The notes: generated by a model from the sequence alone, not told the origin. Shown: positions 48,509 to 60,152, numbered from the stretch's first letter. The stretch: DNA of 64,000 nt from Centropus unirufus (GCA_013397695.1 VYZI01000417.1:254443-318442); one strand, 5' to 3'. Numbers and translations are program-made.

Positions 48509-48657
48509 GTGATACTGAGCAGGAGCTGGGACCCCCTCCATCCGTAGATGAGGCAGCAAATACACTCATGACTCGCCTGGGCTTCCTCCTCGGAGAGAAA
48601 GTCACGGAGGTTCAGCCAGGGCCCCAGTACAGCATGGAGGTGCAGGACGAGAACCAG
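48509..48657 (+). CDS. TANC2: TANC2 coding exon D (partial gene)
   Basis: A 149-base exon with acceptor TTCCTGTTTAG and donor CCAG|GTATGG. With the carried base it encodes GDTEQELGPPPSVDEAAN, then TLMTRLGFLLGEKVTEVQP and GPQYSMEVQDENQ. The LTRLGFLLGE-type block is the best-conserved part of the N-terminal region between TANC1 and TANC2 and probably forms a short amphipathic helix (inference). The exon enters in phase 1 and leaves in phase 0, so skipping it alone would shift the frame; skipping it together with exon E would not. A plus-strand CR1 begins only about 90 bases after its donor, and CR1 copies of opposite orientation lie on either side. Confidence 0.95.
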
Positions 48658-48747
48658 GTATGGCCCCTCCAACCCCTGCTTCTTTTTTGATGAGGGGACT
48701 GCTGAGTGTCTCATAATGAGACAAAACTCATTGTTTTTTCAAACAAG

Positions 48748-49027
48748 CTCTTGATCAGAAAGTGCAGGGACAGGGTGAGGGAGAACAGTTTTCAGCTGAA
48801 AGAGGGGAGATTGCAATGGGATCTTAGGAAGAAATTTTTTCTGTAAGGGTGGAGAGATCCTGGGCCAAGTTGCCCAGAGCAGTGGTGGCTGCCCCATCCT
48901 GGAGTCCAGGTTGGTTGGGGCTTGGAGTACCCTGATCTGGTTGAAGATGTCCTTGCTCACTGCGGGGAGGTTGGACTGAGTGGGCTTTGAGGTCCCTTCC
49001 AGCCCAACTATGATTCTGTCACTGTGT
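48748..49027 (+). mobile_element. CR1 LINE 3'-end fragment near exon D
   Basis: AAGCTCTTGATCAGAAAGTG, GGTGGCTGCCCCATCCTGGA and a terminus TATGATTCTGTCACTGTGTG. Within the body a short deletion joins CCTGGAG to TCCAGG. Confidence 0.93.
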
Positions 49028-49780
49028 GAAGGTGGTTTCCGCGCATTCAGGCTCGATGGTGGTGGTGGTGACATGGGTGGCACATGGGAATTCTTCCAAC
49101 CTGTGCCACTTGGAAGGAATCCCAGAGAGAAGTTTCTTCTCAAAGTATAAACTCCTCTGAGCCCAGGGCTATTCCTAGCCCAAAGCAGGCTGGAGGGGCT
49201 GCATCCCAGGGTCTGTTTGTCCCACACTGAAGACTGAACCAAAAGGGGTTTGATCTGCATGGGCCAAAGTGCACTTGAACTCCAAGAAGCTCATTAAAGG
49301 CCTTGCCTTTAGCACATTCATTGATCTTTTAATGCTTTTGTTCAATTATTGGTGCAAGTTGTGGTGGATTTGAAACGAGCTTCTCTGTACCTTGTGCTGG
49401 AAAATGGACTTTTCCCAGGCGCCTGTTTGAACCAAACAGCTCAAAGCTGAGCAGAGCTTCCTCCCATAAATGGTTCCTTTTGTTGTTGGCTTTTGACAAA
49501 AATTAAAATCCCATCTTTTCTCTAAAGCCAAAGGCGTCTTTGGAGAGGAAATAAAAGACAAATTTAAAGGGAAGCAGCAACGAGTTGTCCTCTAAAATAG
49601 ATTGAGATCTTGGGCTGCACTACTTTTTGCATGAATCGGTTTTGCAGGGCCTTTGAGTTCTCCTGTCTGCTGGTGAAGATAAAGGGAGGCTGGCTCCTCC
49701 ATCACCAAGTTAATTTTCTTTCTTTCTGTGGGAGCTTCTCCTGCTGGCAGCGCTGGCCTCGGTTCACACTTTCTTTGAGG

Positions 49781-49950
49781 TTGGGAATGACCTCTGGAGG
49801 TTGTCTCGTCCAACCACCTGCTGCAGGCAGGGTCTCCTTCAAAGTCAGGCTGTCCTGCTCAGGGCTTGGCCAGGCAAGTTTTGAAGATCTCCATGGATGG
49901 AGAATCAAAGGCCTCTCCGGGCAGCCACATCCAGCTGTAAAGGACATTTT
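49781..49950 (-). mobile_element. CR1 LINE 3'-end fragment, another diverged subfamily
   Basis: GACCTCTGGAGGTTGTCTCG, CCAACCACCTGCTGCAGGCA and GGCCTCTCCGGGCAGCCACA in antisense fit an older CR1 3' end that differs from the other three types in the window. Confidence 0.65.
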
Positions 49951-49954
49951 TCTT

Positions 49955-50522
49955 CAGCAGCACCAGGGAAATAATTGTGTACCTGGACCTGGCATTGGTG
50001 AGGCTGCTCCTTGCATCCTGGGTTCAGCTTTAGGCCCCTCCTTACAAGGAGGACCGTGAGGAGCTGGAACACTTCCAGAGAAGGAAACAGAGCTGGGCAA
50101 GTGGCTGCAGAACAAGGGTGCTGAGGAGAGGCTGAGGGAGCTGGGTCTCTTCAGCCTGGAGAAGAGGAGGCTGGGGGGAGAGCTCATCCCTGCCTCCAAG
50201 TGCCTGAATGGAAGGTGTGGAGAGGTGGGTGCTGGGCTCTTCTCCCAAGTGACAGGGAACAGGACCAGAGGGAATGGCCTCAAGCTGTGCCAGAGCAGGG
50301 TCAGATTGGACATCAGGAAAAAATTCTCCACAAAAAGGGTCCTCAGGCCCTGGCAGAGGCTGCCCAGGGAGGGGGTGGAGTCCCCATCCCCAAGGTGATT
50401 AAGATGAGAAGGTGTCAAACTGGGTACATGGTCTGGTGGCAGACTCAGCAGGGCTGAATCCATGGTTGGACTCAATCATCTTAAAGGTCTTTCCCAGCCA
50501 AAGCCACCCTGTGATTGTGTGA
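49955..50522 (+). mobile_element. CR1 LINE ORF2 C-terminus and 3' end
   Basis: GGCATTGGTGAGGCTGCTCC, TGGAGAAGAGGAGGCTGGGG, GGCAGAGGCTGCCCAGGGAG, GGTTGGACTCAATCATCTTA and a terminal CACCCTGTGATTGTGTGA. The GGTTTAAAA zone is rearranged. Confidence 0.93.
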
Positions 50523-50910
50523 AACGCTGAAGAACAAACCCTTTCTCGCTTACATTTTGGGAAACCATATTTTAGCAGCACCAGCTGCCGGAGGAGCACG
50601 GAGGACAATGAAGCTGTGACAGAACAGTTTCATTTCTCCGAGCTTAGCACAAATGTGACAGATGAAACGGCCTCAATAATAACACAGCACGTCCTGTCAA
50701 TGGGATGTGTTTAAAACCTTCCAGGAGGAACATTTCTCTCCATCAATACAGGAATAAACCACATCAGTCAGTGCCGAGCGATGCACCCTGGAATGGAGTG
50801 GCTCCCAGCTGCTTCCTAAGGAGCTGCTTCGGTAATGCTGCAAAGAGCTTTGGAGGATCTCACTTCTGGCATTTCATGAAACAATGGAGTTACCAGAGCA
50901 AGGGGAGATC

Positions 50911-50965
50911 GTGGAACCATTCAGGCTGGAAAAGGCGTTTAAGATCCTCAAATCCAACGCTTGGA
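50911..50965 (-). mobile_element. CR1 LINE 3'-terminal stub
   Basis: GTGGAACCATTCAGGCTGGA, AAAGGCGTTTAAGATCCTCA and AATCCAACGC resemble the antisense CR1 terminus. Confidence 0.65.
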
Positions 50966-51189
50966 TGATGGCCTTTTCTTGCACTGAAGTTTAATTTGCT
51001 TTAAAGTGGTTTTTTTCTGTGTTTTCACGTCAGTGGGTGCTTTTAGTTAGTCCTCGGAGGAGTTCGTCAGGGATTTGTTTAAAGCATCAGGTGAAACAAG
51101 GACGTAGGGAACCTCACCATGAAGAACTTAGCATAATGCTTCACATTCCCAAAGATCCCACACATGAGGTGATCAAAAGTTTAGATGCT

Positions 51190-51540
51190 GCACTGCAAGA
51201 CTGGAAGGAATCTCTGGAGATGGATCCAGCCTGCCCACTCAGAGCAGGGTCAGCTCAGAGCAGGTTGCCCAGGACCATCTCCAGTTGGGTTTGGCTCTAT
51301 ATCCTCCTGTGTCAGATGCCCCAGTCCTTCAGTGATCAATCAGGTCTTTGCTAGCCTTGCTCTGATGTCCCCATCTGCCTTTTCTGCTGTGAAGCCCAGG
51401 CCTGCGTGCAGCGCTCCAGCTGGGATCCCACCGGAGCCAAGCAGAGGAGAAGCATCACCTCCTTCACCCACTGGCGTGGCATCACTCCCACAGCCCAGGC
51501 TGCCCTGTCCTCTTTGCTGAGTGTGCAGCCAATGTTGTTC
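51190..51540 (-). mobile_element. old diverged CR1 LINE fragment (probable)
   Basis: GGTTGCCCAGGACCATCTCC with AGTTGGGTTT, and later GCCAAGCAGAGGAGAAGCAT with CACCTCCTTCACCC, resemble antisense CR1 3' and ORF2 C-terminal sequence. The middle is too decayed to place. Confidence 0.5.
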
Positions 51541-52017
51541 TTGAATGGAGGAAACATTTCTAGAACAGAAACCCTGCAGCCCCACAGAGGTTTGGGAACA
51601 GATGGAAATGGCCCGGAGGTCTCTGTGGTTCTTACGGTGGGATGTTCCTTGGTGTAAGGATCACGCTGTGTGCTCACTGCCCTGGAGATCACTGCTCAGA
51701 GGCACAGAATTTGCCTCAAATTATGATCATTTTTGCTTATTTAGGCCTTTTTTCTACTTTTGGTTCAATATTAACAAAGTTATCAGAATTCCTAATAAAT
51801 TATGGAATCAGGCTTTTGGTAAATACACTTATGTTTTTGGCGTTTCCTGTTGAATACGGAAGCTGGAATCTCTAAGGTAGAAATCAAACCCAGCATCTCT
51901 GCATTTCCCACAAATGCAGATGTCATTTCAAGCTTTAAAGCAAATTTTAACTTCATAGTGAGCGAACCTCAAGCTTGAGCTGCAGGAAGGCTCTGTCCCC
52001 ACAGTGCCTGGGGACGG

Positions 52018-52668
52018 TCTTTGAGGAAGAGTGGCTGGAAAGCTGCCTGGGGATTTTGGTGAACAGCCAACTAAACATGAGCCAGCAGTGGCCCAGGTGG
52101 CCAAGAAGTCCAGTGGCATCTTGGCCTGGATCAGAACCAGTGTGGCCAGCAGGAGCAGGGAGGTGATTCTGGCCCTGTACTCAGCACTGGTGAGGCCACA
52201 CCTTGAATCCTGGGTTCAGTTTTGGGCCCTTCACTCCAAGAAGGACCTTGAGGGGCTGGAGTGCATCCAGAGAAGAGCAACAAGGCTGGGGAAGGGGCTG
52301 GAGAACAAGGGTTATGAGGAGCAGCTGAGGGAATTGGAGTTGGTGAGGCTGGAGAAGAGGAGGCTGAGGGGAGAGCTCATCCCTGCCTCCAAGTGCCTGG
52401 AAGGAGGGTGTGGAGCGGTGGTTGCTGGGCTCTGCTCTCAAGGGACAGGGGATGGGATGAGGGGGAATGGCCTCAAGGTGTGCCAGGGCAGGTTCAGATT
52501 GGACATTAGGAAAAAAACCTTCATCAAAAGTGCAAAGATGGGTGGACTCCCCATCCCTGGAGGGGTTTAAAAGCTGGGCAAATGAGGTGCTCAGGGATGG
52601 TTCAGTAGCAGACAGGAACAGTTGGACTTGATGATCTCCCAAGTCTTTTCCAGCCTGGTGGTTGGACT
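52018..52668 (+). mobile_element. CR1 LINE 3' fragment ending next to the exon E acceptor
   Basis: About 650 bp from GAAGAGTGGCTGGAAAGCTG through ORF2 C-terminal sequence (GGTTATGAGGAGCAGCTGAG) to GGAGGGGTTTAAAAGCTGGG and GGACTTGATGATCTCCC. Its 3' end lies about 38 bases before the first base of exon E, so the insertion occupies the usual branch-site zone. Confidence 0.95.
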
Positions 52669-52706
52669 CTCTGGTGAGTGCTGTGTTCCTGCTGGGTGTT
52701 TTTCAG

Positions 52707-52893
52707 AGCTCGGCGGTGACGCAGCGCATCAGCCCCTGCTCCACACTGACCAGCAGCACAGCCTCACCGCCCGCCAGCAGCCCCTGCTCCACGCTCCCGC
52801 CCGTCAGCACCAGCGTCACCGCCAAGGACTGCACCTACGGCGCCGTCACCAGCCCCACCTCCACGCTGGAGAGCAGAGACAGCGGCATCATAG
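52707..52893 (+). CDS. TANC2: TANC2 coding exon E (partial gene)
   Basis: A 187-base exon with acceptor GTGTTTTTCAG and donor ATAG|GTGAGT. It encodes SSAVTQRISPCSTLTSST, then a Ser/Pro/Thr-rich run with a repeated SPCSTL unit, and ends TSPTSTLESRDSGII. The ISPCSTLTSSTASP and STLES-DSGII blocks are shared with TANC1; the intervening VTAKDCTYGAV fits TANC2. The segment is low-complexity and almost certainly disordered, with many potential phosphosites; DSG followed by hydrophobics is a conserved feature of unknown partner. It enters in phase 0 and leaves in phase 1. G+C is high compared with the adjoining introns, and its acceptor has only a modest pyrimidine tract just downstream of a CR1. Confidence 0.95.
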
Positions 52894-53250
52894 GTGAGTC
52901 CTGTCCTCACTCTGCTGTGCAGCCAGGTACTCACTGGCTTTTGGATTGGCAAGCTTTACTTTTATAATCAAGGTGCATTTGCTAATTAATAAGGTGTTGC
53001 ATTATCCAAGTACATACAGCAGTGCCCAAGGTGGGTTGTACTCCTCTGTCTTCATCATAGAGTTGGTGGATTTTGGGATGGATGAAGTTGATTTGTCAAT
53101 TATTTGATGACAAGCTTTGGAACTTTTTTATATGGTGAAAGATTTTTTCCTCATTCTGGTGTTTTTTTGCATCCCATCTCTACCTTTTTGGTTCTTGCAA
53201 TCTTTCTTCCCCTCACATTCTTGCCTCCTTTAATTTTGCTGAGGTTGTTG

Positions 53251-53478
53251 ATGAGGGGAATGATTTTAAGTGGAACAAGGGAGGTTGTGATGAGATCTGA
53301 GGAAGAAATGTTTTCCTGTGAGAGCTGGGAGGCCCTTACCCGGGTTGCCCAGGGAGCTGTGGCTGCCGCATCCCTGGAGGTGTTCAAGGCCAGGTTGGGG
53401 TTTTGAGCAGCCTGATCCAGTAGGAGGTGTCCCTGCCCTTGGAAGGAGGGTTGGAGCTTGGATGGGCTTTGAGGTCAG
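53251..53478 (+). mobile_element. CR1 LINE 3'-end fragment
   Basis: GGGGAATGATTTTAAGTGGA, GCTGTGGCTGCCGCATCCCT and GGATGGGCTTTGAGGTCAGG; the terminal repeats are lost. Confidence 0.9.
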
Positions 53479-54155
53479 GTAATCTGGGCTTAATTCAACC
53501 CCTGGGTGCCACAGTGACCTCTGGAGCACCTCTGCCTGCAGATCTGTCAGCTCGTCTGAGCGAGAGTGAAGTAGGTTAATGAATTCTGGCAAGAGGCATT
53601 TGTCACACGCCCTTCCTTCTCTGCTCCCCATGTCCCACGATCCAAGCTTCGCCCTGGCCAGCATCAGCCCCTGGCAGCCTGGCTTGGCTGGAGATCACAG
53701 TGAGCAGAAGTGGACACTTGGTTCCAGCTGGGTCTTAACCTCTGGCAGAGCTTTGGGTCAGCTCCAAGACTTGAACAAAGCCAAAGTGGAGCAGCAGAAT
53801 CAACAAAAATGAGCATGCTCTGCTTTTCTGAGCTGCTCTTTCTACTGCGGTTGGTTGAGTTGTGCTCATCCAACCCTCGTAGTTGGTTGATGCCACCAGA
53901 AGGTGATGAAGCACAGGTTGATGCAGTTTGATTTCATCTGGAGTTCCTTATGTGCTGAAAGGGCAGGCCTGTGTGTGAGCAAAGCGTCGGCATGACCCTG
54001 GCTCCTGACTGATCCGGTACTGAAACACCTTGCTTAGGTTCCTACCCTGTCCTCTTTCCAGTAGGGCTGTAGTGAGTGAGTTTTTAGTCTGAAAGGGTTT
54101 TTCCCACCCCTCACACAGCAGATCCTCCCTTCAAGCTTCTTCTTTCTTCGAACCT

Positions 54156-54190
54156 GAACCTGAACTTCGGTTTTCCCGAAGTTCAGGTTC
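54156..54190. repeat. perfect 15-bp inverted repeat (hairpin)
   Basis: GAACCTGAACTTCGG at 54156-54170 and its exact reverse complement at 54176-54190 are separated by the five-base loop TTTTC. An extra AACCTG unit precedes the left arm. It does not belong to the CR1 family. Confidence 0.9.
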
Positions 54191-55022
54191 CCCTAACTGT
54201 GTTAGGAGCAGAGTGACCCACAGAGAGTGTAGAGTGGGCATTGGTGTTGGAATTTGGATGTAAAGATGAAGTTTAAGCAGTTTCCTCTATGACAACTCAT
54301 CCTCTTAGAGTTATTCCTGTTCCTTTGTGTCACCTCTGGTATCATTTCAGTCACTGGAGAACAGCCGTGACCTATCTCTAATCTGGGACTATTTCATGGT
54401 CACTGATGACTTTAATAACTGTATCATTTGGCACAGAGCAGACTGAGCTCAAACCCTTCAATCCTTTCCAGTCAAGGGAAACTCTGCTCCCACTGAAAGG
54501 GCAGCACAAACATCCAGGGTCCAGATCGTCACCTTCAGCCCCTCCTGTTTGTGAAAGAAAAGACCTGGGGAAGGGGGGAGGATGAGAGATAACGGGAGCC
54601 AAGAGGAGAGAGAGGAGCAAGGCAGCCCTTTCTCCTGGAAGCCAGTAAATCTTGTCTGTGTAAAACAGAATGGCTGCTGAAAACACTGACCTGACTCCAA
54701 CCTCGGGAGCGCTTCCAGGAGCATTTTGGCTCTCACTCTGTAAAAGCAGCCAACTGTTAACGCTCAGAATCTGCTACTGAAAACAAAAGTGGTCAAAGGA
54801 TCACGTGCTGCTCGGGGGAGCCTTGCGCTTCGCCTCCCTGGCAGCGAACTGGGCGGTTGTGCTCCCTGAATGCAGTGGAATACAAGGGAACCTCCAGCAA
54901 TCTGGGTGAGGCTGAAGAGGAGTAGAGAGCATTTCTTGCCAATATGGAAAGCTGACCCAAGCAGCACCTTGTGGCACAGAGCAGCAGCTCCCAAGGGTGC
55001 TAAAGAGTGGCTGCTTCCCATG

Positions 55023-55284
55023 CTGGATCAAAATCAGCATGGCCAGCAGGGCAAGGGAGGGGATTCTGCCCCTCTGTTCTGCTCTGGGGAGACTCAACAT
55101 GTCCAGTTCTGGAATCCCTAACATAAGAAAGATATGGAACTGTTGGAACAGGTCCAGGGGAGGCCATGGAGATGATCCAAGGGCTGGAGTCCCTCTGCTC
55201 TGAGGGCAGGCTGAGAGAGCTGGGGTTGTTCAACCTGGAGAAGAGAAGGTCCAATCCAACCCAAACCATTCCGTGATTCTATGG
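55023..55284 (+). mobile_element. CR1 LINE fragment with large internal deletion
   Basis: GGCCAGCAGGGCAAGGGAGG, GATGATCCAAGGGCTGGAGT and GGGTTGTTCAACCTGGAGAA jump directly to the terminus CCATTCCGTGATTCTATGG, leaving out about 270 bases present in other copies. Confidence 0.9.
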
Positions 55285-58134
55285 TCTTCCCATAGAAGTG
55301 CTGCAATATACTCCCATACCAAGTAGGTCCACGCTTTTCCTTGAATCCATTCGATGATCCACGCTGTGTTCTCCACTTCAAGGCCAGGGGAATCATCAGG
55401 GGAAGAAGAATTGTATTAAAGCAATTTAAAGGGAACCAGCGAGCGCATAACATCCCTTGCCCCACCATGGTGTAGGTGGATCCGATACCATGTGCACCAG
55501 TTGCCTTCTCTTGGATCTTCTGGAGTTATCCAGTGAGTAATGAGAAACCATGGACGCCTGTTCCCTCACAGAGGATCCTGACACGGAGCTTTTTCTATGT
55601 TCTTTTTTTTTGCTGGTTTTCACCCTGATCCTGAGCCTTTGTCCGGGTGCTGCGCCCTCCAGATTTATGTGTGGGTTAAAAATAGGTTTGTTAATAAATT
55701 CATCCAGAATGCATGCGAAGCGGCGTAGATGCTGCTGACAGTAAAACACCAGAGAGATTTGTTTGCAAGTTTAACTGCTTTGAGGAGGGAACAAAGAGCA
55801 GCTCGAGATAAATTTAACTCAGGTTAAATATTTCTGTGATCTCGCAGCAAAAGCGTTTGAGTTCTGACATTCCCATCAGTGTCATGAAACGCTCCCTCAG
55901 TAATGAATCACATCTCTAAGAATTACTGATCTTCTTTTAACCCAAGCTTCCATTTGGGCTCATTCCCCAAAGGAGGAGCTCCCTGAAAGACACTTCATTT
56001 TGATGAGTAATGAGCTTTTGTTCCCTAATGCACCTGCATCCTGGAGGGACGCGGGGTGGCAGCTCAGGGGATGAGAGAAGAGGGTTTTTACATCTTGGGC
56101 AAAGTCAGCGTGGTCGGATGTCAAGGTTCAAACCCCCCTTGGCCAAATTCAGCAGCTAAAACCATGCAGTGGAGCCTCCAAATCCCTTCCCCCCACACCC
56201 TGCAGGGAAAGGAGAGGAGGGAAAAACACAACTTACAGGTTGGAAATGACAGCTACAGCTTTAATGAAATGTTAATTATAACAGTGAAAATAATGAGAAA
56301 GTAATCAAATATAAACGAATCTATGAGATCATGCCCCCACCCCTCACCACAAGCACGAGGAAATCCATCCATGGCCAGGAGGGAGCTGGACTCAGCTGGA
56401 TTTAGGAGCACACAGGCCTGGAATCAGGAGGAAGCAGACAGCCAAGGTCCTCACTAGATGTTGGTCATCACAGGAGAGTGTGAGACCCTCATGATCTTTA
56501 TTTATACTGAGTTGCTTAATTTATACTGAGCGTGATGTCTATGGGATGGAATCCTCTTATTGGTCAGCTTAGGGTCCCCTGCCCCACTCACCCCTCCCTG
56601 CAGGTGCGCCTCCTTTTCTGCCAGCTCCAGGATGGCCTTGGCATTGGCGTCTTTGCATCCCAGTGCCCTGTGTGATTCCCCCAGAGGAGAACCCTGTCTC
56701 AAAGGCATGCAGTCAGTTCCGGACAGCAACCCTGATTTACCTCAGACTACAGAATCAGAGGATCCCAACCACGTGAGGTACAGGAGAGCTCCACCTCTTC
56801 ATCCTGATTCAGTTCTTTTCTGTTTCATTAAAAAGACAAATTAAGCCAAAAGCCAACGCCTGCGTGCGCATGTGAGGTGATTCCGGGTGGGTGTCAGGGG
56901 TGAGAAACCATGAAATGATGAATCAACAGTTCTGCCTTCTCCCAGTTTGGGTGCTGAGGCATTGGGGTTGGATTGCACCCCAAAATCCAGCTCGTAAATA
57001 CGGGATAACGGGTCATCTCCAGTGGTGTGTGGTTACGGGGAAAAGGAGAACAAAGAAGTTCTCTTGGAACTCTGTGATCCGCAGCAGCACTGATGGAAGG
57101 GACACAAAGCTGACGCAGTTGAGCTGTGCAATTTGCTTCGGTTCATGGTCCAGCCTGGTAGATGGGGAAAAAAATGGAGTGAAAAATCGAAAGTGAGAAT
57201 AAAGTGAACAGAGACTGATCAGGAGATACTGGAGGGAGCTTGAGCAGTGTCACCTCCCACGGTGCTATTTTGGGCACTGTGATAAGTGCCTTTTCTTTAA
57301 AGTTTCAGCTGTTGATGGTGCGAGATTAGACGGGGCTCTCAGCTTTTATTTTAAGAGCAGCAAGATTTTAACCTTCATGGTTATGAAAAGCTTCCCAGTG
57401 ATCCCAGCTTGCCCTGATTGTTGATGCCAAGGACCCAAATAACCACCCTCCCTTGTGCTACCCCCTCACAGGATCCTCTCTGCTTTCATGTTTAAATCTT
57501 ACCATTTTAAAACCAGTTTGAAGGCTGTGGTGGACCTCAAGAAGAACAGTTGGCCTTGTTGATGCTAAAGGAGGAAACAAAGGAGAGAGGGTGGTGATGA
57601 GAAGTGAAGATAAAGAAGGATCCAAGATGGTAAAAGATGGACAAGGGGAGGAGGGCACTGAAAGCAGTAGGTTCAGGGATTTGGGATGGGGTTCAAGGGA
57701 GCTGTGTGCGCAGGGGCTGTGTTGCTGCTTCAGAGGGGGCAACGACCCCACTGCTAAAACCCAGTGGTTACTGTTCCTGCCCTACAGCAAGGTGTGGGGT
57801 GAAGGGACAGCACGCACGTGGGATTGGGGTGGCCAGGGAGGAGATCAGACATTGTACAGCCGTGTCTGTGGCTCGGGGAGCCCTTCCCCAGTCTGAGTGC
57901 GTCGCTGTTGGAGATGTTGCTCCAGATGTGCCGTATGGTTTTGCAGGAGGGATGTGTTTAATTAACAGTATTTAGGAGCTTGGGGGGTTATGATGCTTTG
58001 GTAAATCAGCTGTCACGATTGCTGCCTCTGTATCCAATCTGGAACCTTTAGAACAGGTTTCTTTGACGGTTATGATAATGCATTGGGCTTAAAAACATCC
58101 ATTACTGTGTTTCTGCCAGTGTTAAAGTGAAGTT

Positions 58135-58431
58135 TATAGAATCACAGGATGGTTTGGGTTGGAAGGGACCTCAAAGACAGTCCAGTTCCACCCCCTGCCA
58201 TGGGCAGGGACACATCCCACTGGATCTGGTTGCTCCAAACCCCATCCAACCTGGCCATGGACACCTCCATGGGGTGGGCACCTCTGCTCTGGGCAACCTG
58301 GGCCAGGGCCTCATCCTCACAGGAAGAATTTCTTCCTAATGTCCAATCTAATTCTTCTCCCTTTTAAAGCCATTCCCCCTTGCCCTGTTCCTATATACCC
58401 TTGTAAAAAGTCCCTTGCCAGCTTTCCTGGA
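58135..58431 (-). mobile_element. CR1 LINE 3' fragment
   Basis: ATAGAATCACAGGATGGTTT, CACTGGATCTGGTTGCTCCA and GAATTTCTTCCTAATGTCCA, ending CCAGCTTTCCTGG. The terminal end repeat is preserved. Confidence 0.95.
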
Positions 58432-59219
58432 TTTCCAAACTGAACTTCAGGTTAAGAACTGGAACTTGGTGGCTCTGCTCTCTGTCAGGATCCGGGTGTT
58501 CACAGCGAGTCCTGTTCCGAATGTCTCTCCCAGTGAAATGCTGTGTTCCCTGGACCTGAGCCGGGGGCAGAGCCGAGTCCTTGGAGGAATTCGTGCCGTT
58601 AATCCTACCCATCACCCGGTGCAGCAGGGAGTTGAGGTTTAGAAAAAAACAAACCCAGGGTCAGCTTGATGCTACTGTCAAGGTATTTTTCATTATGTTT
58701 CAAGACCTTTTGTGCACTCACAGTGATTTACAGCACCTCGAGGCTTGAAACCGAAACATTTTTACCTGTTTAATCTCTGTCTCTTTCCAGGCCTGTTGAT
58801 ATGAATTAAATCAGTCATTTCTCCCCCCGCCCCCTCTTCAGAAGGGAAACAAAGAGCGGTGCAGAGTTTGACCTCAAGCTTTGAACAGGCCAGACTTTGG
58901 GGTTTGTCTGGGTTTTTTGCATGGAGAAGCCTTGAACTCCCTGGCTGAAGGTGTCCAGCAGAGTGATGCTCCTCTAAACGTCCCGAGTGCTCAGAGGCTG
59001 CCGTTGCACATGGCTGCCCGAGGCTGCCACCTTCCCTCAGGAAAGGCTTCGGATTTATGCTTCCTGCCTGCCGAGCTTTGGCCCCTGAGCACCCTGGAGC
59101 AGTCTGGGGTGGCACAGCTGTGTTTAGTCATGTCCTTCTTCAGCTCGGTTCATAAAGGTTTGTGTAGATCAGAGTAAAAGATTTATTGTGCTCCCTGCCA
59201 ACTGGGATTGTTAGCTCAG

Positions 59220-59369
59220 ACAGAGAATCATGGAATGGTTTGGGTTGGAAGAGAACTCAAAGCCCATCCAGTTGCACCCCCCTGTCATGGGCAGGGGCAC
59301 CTCCCACTAGATCTGGTTGCTCAAGGCCCCATCCAGCCTGGCCTTGGACACCTCCAGGGATGGGGCAAA
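59220..59369 (-). mobile_element. CR1 LINE 3'-end fragment
   Basis: GAGAATCATGGAATGGTTTG, AACTCAAAGCCCATCCAGTT and GGCCTTGGACACCTCCAGGG. Confidence 0.93.
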
Positions 59370-59805
59370 TGATGGATTTGAGTGGATTTGGCAAGTAGAT
59401 CAACAAGCACAGGGCACTTCCAGGACTTCAGAATATCAAGTTGAATTTCAGGCTTTGGGATAGCAGTGAGGGGTGTGTGTGGTTGGGGCGATGAGGGGCA
59501 AGTGAATGCTGGTTTGTGAGTTCCTTCTTTGAATTCTCTTTTTCTACCCCTCAACTCCCTCCCGAGGCAGGGAGCAGGAAAGTTGGGCCCACTTGGATCA
59601 GCTGGGGTGGGTGTTTGGACCTTCCCTCAGTACCCAGGAGGTCTGAGTAAGACCTTGAACAAATACAAGGGAGTGTAAAGATGAAAGGGAAGAGACGCCA
59701 ACCTGAAGGGAGCTGCACCCAGGGGAGGCTGCATGAGAATCCAGTAGGGAAAACAGTAATGGGAGATGTTAGAGTAAACGTAGTAACAACCCTGAGCTGT
59801 AGAAC

Positions 59806-60150
59806 AGAATCATAGAATCACAGGATGGTTTCAGTTGGAAAAGTCCTTTAAGATGACCAAGGCCAACCATCGATCCAGTCCACCACCAGACCATGCCCCA
59901 AGTACACCTACTCATCTTTTAGCCCCTCCAAGGATAGGGACTCCACCACCTACTTTGGCAGCCTCTGCCAGTGCTTGACAACCCTTTCAGTAATGAAATT
60001 CCTCCAAATATCCAACATAAACCCTCCCTGGTGCATCTTGGGGCCATTTCCCCTTGTCCTGTCCTGGCTATCAGGGAGAAGAGACCAACCCCCACCTTCC
60101 TCCTTCCAGGCAGTCAGGGAGGGATGAGGTCTACCCTCAGCCTCCTCTAC
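59806..60150 (-). mobile_element. CR1 LINE 3' fragment (AAAGTCCTTTAAGAT subtype)
   Basis: AGAATCATAGAATCACAGGA, GCCCCTCCAAGGATAGGGAC, GCTTGACAACCCTTTCAGTA and GAGAAGAGACCAACCCCCAC. It breaks off exactly where another CR1 terminus begins. Confidence 0.92.
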
Positions 60151-60152
60151 TA

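Larger units (their letters stand above)
48658..52706 (+). other. TANC2: TANC2 intron D-E, CR1-crowded
   Basis: Six CR1 pieces occupy about half of this 4 kb intron, one of which ends 38 bases from the acceptor. The remainder, 49030-49780, 50525-50910, 50970-51190 and 51545-52015, has no recognisable content. Confidence 0.88.

Noticed and set aside
49781..50522. twin-priming inversion of a single CR1
   Set aside because: The minus part is itself a CR1 3' end of another subfamily, so two separate insertions explain it better.
52031..52570. 179-codon open frame resembling a gene
   Set aside because: It is the C-terminal part of CR1 ORF2, 5'-truncated, so a retrotransposon relic and not a host gene.
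54156..54190. pre-microRNA
   Set aside because: The 15-bp stem and 5-base loop are too small for Drosha and Dicer processing, and no extended pairing is visible outside.
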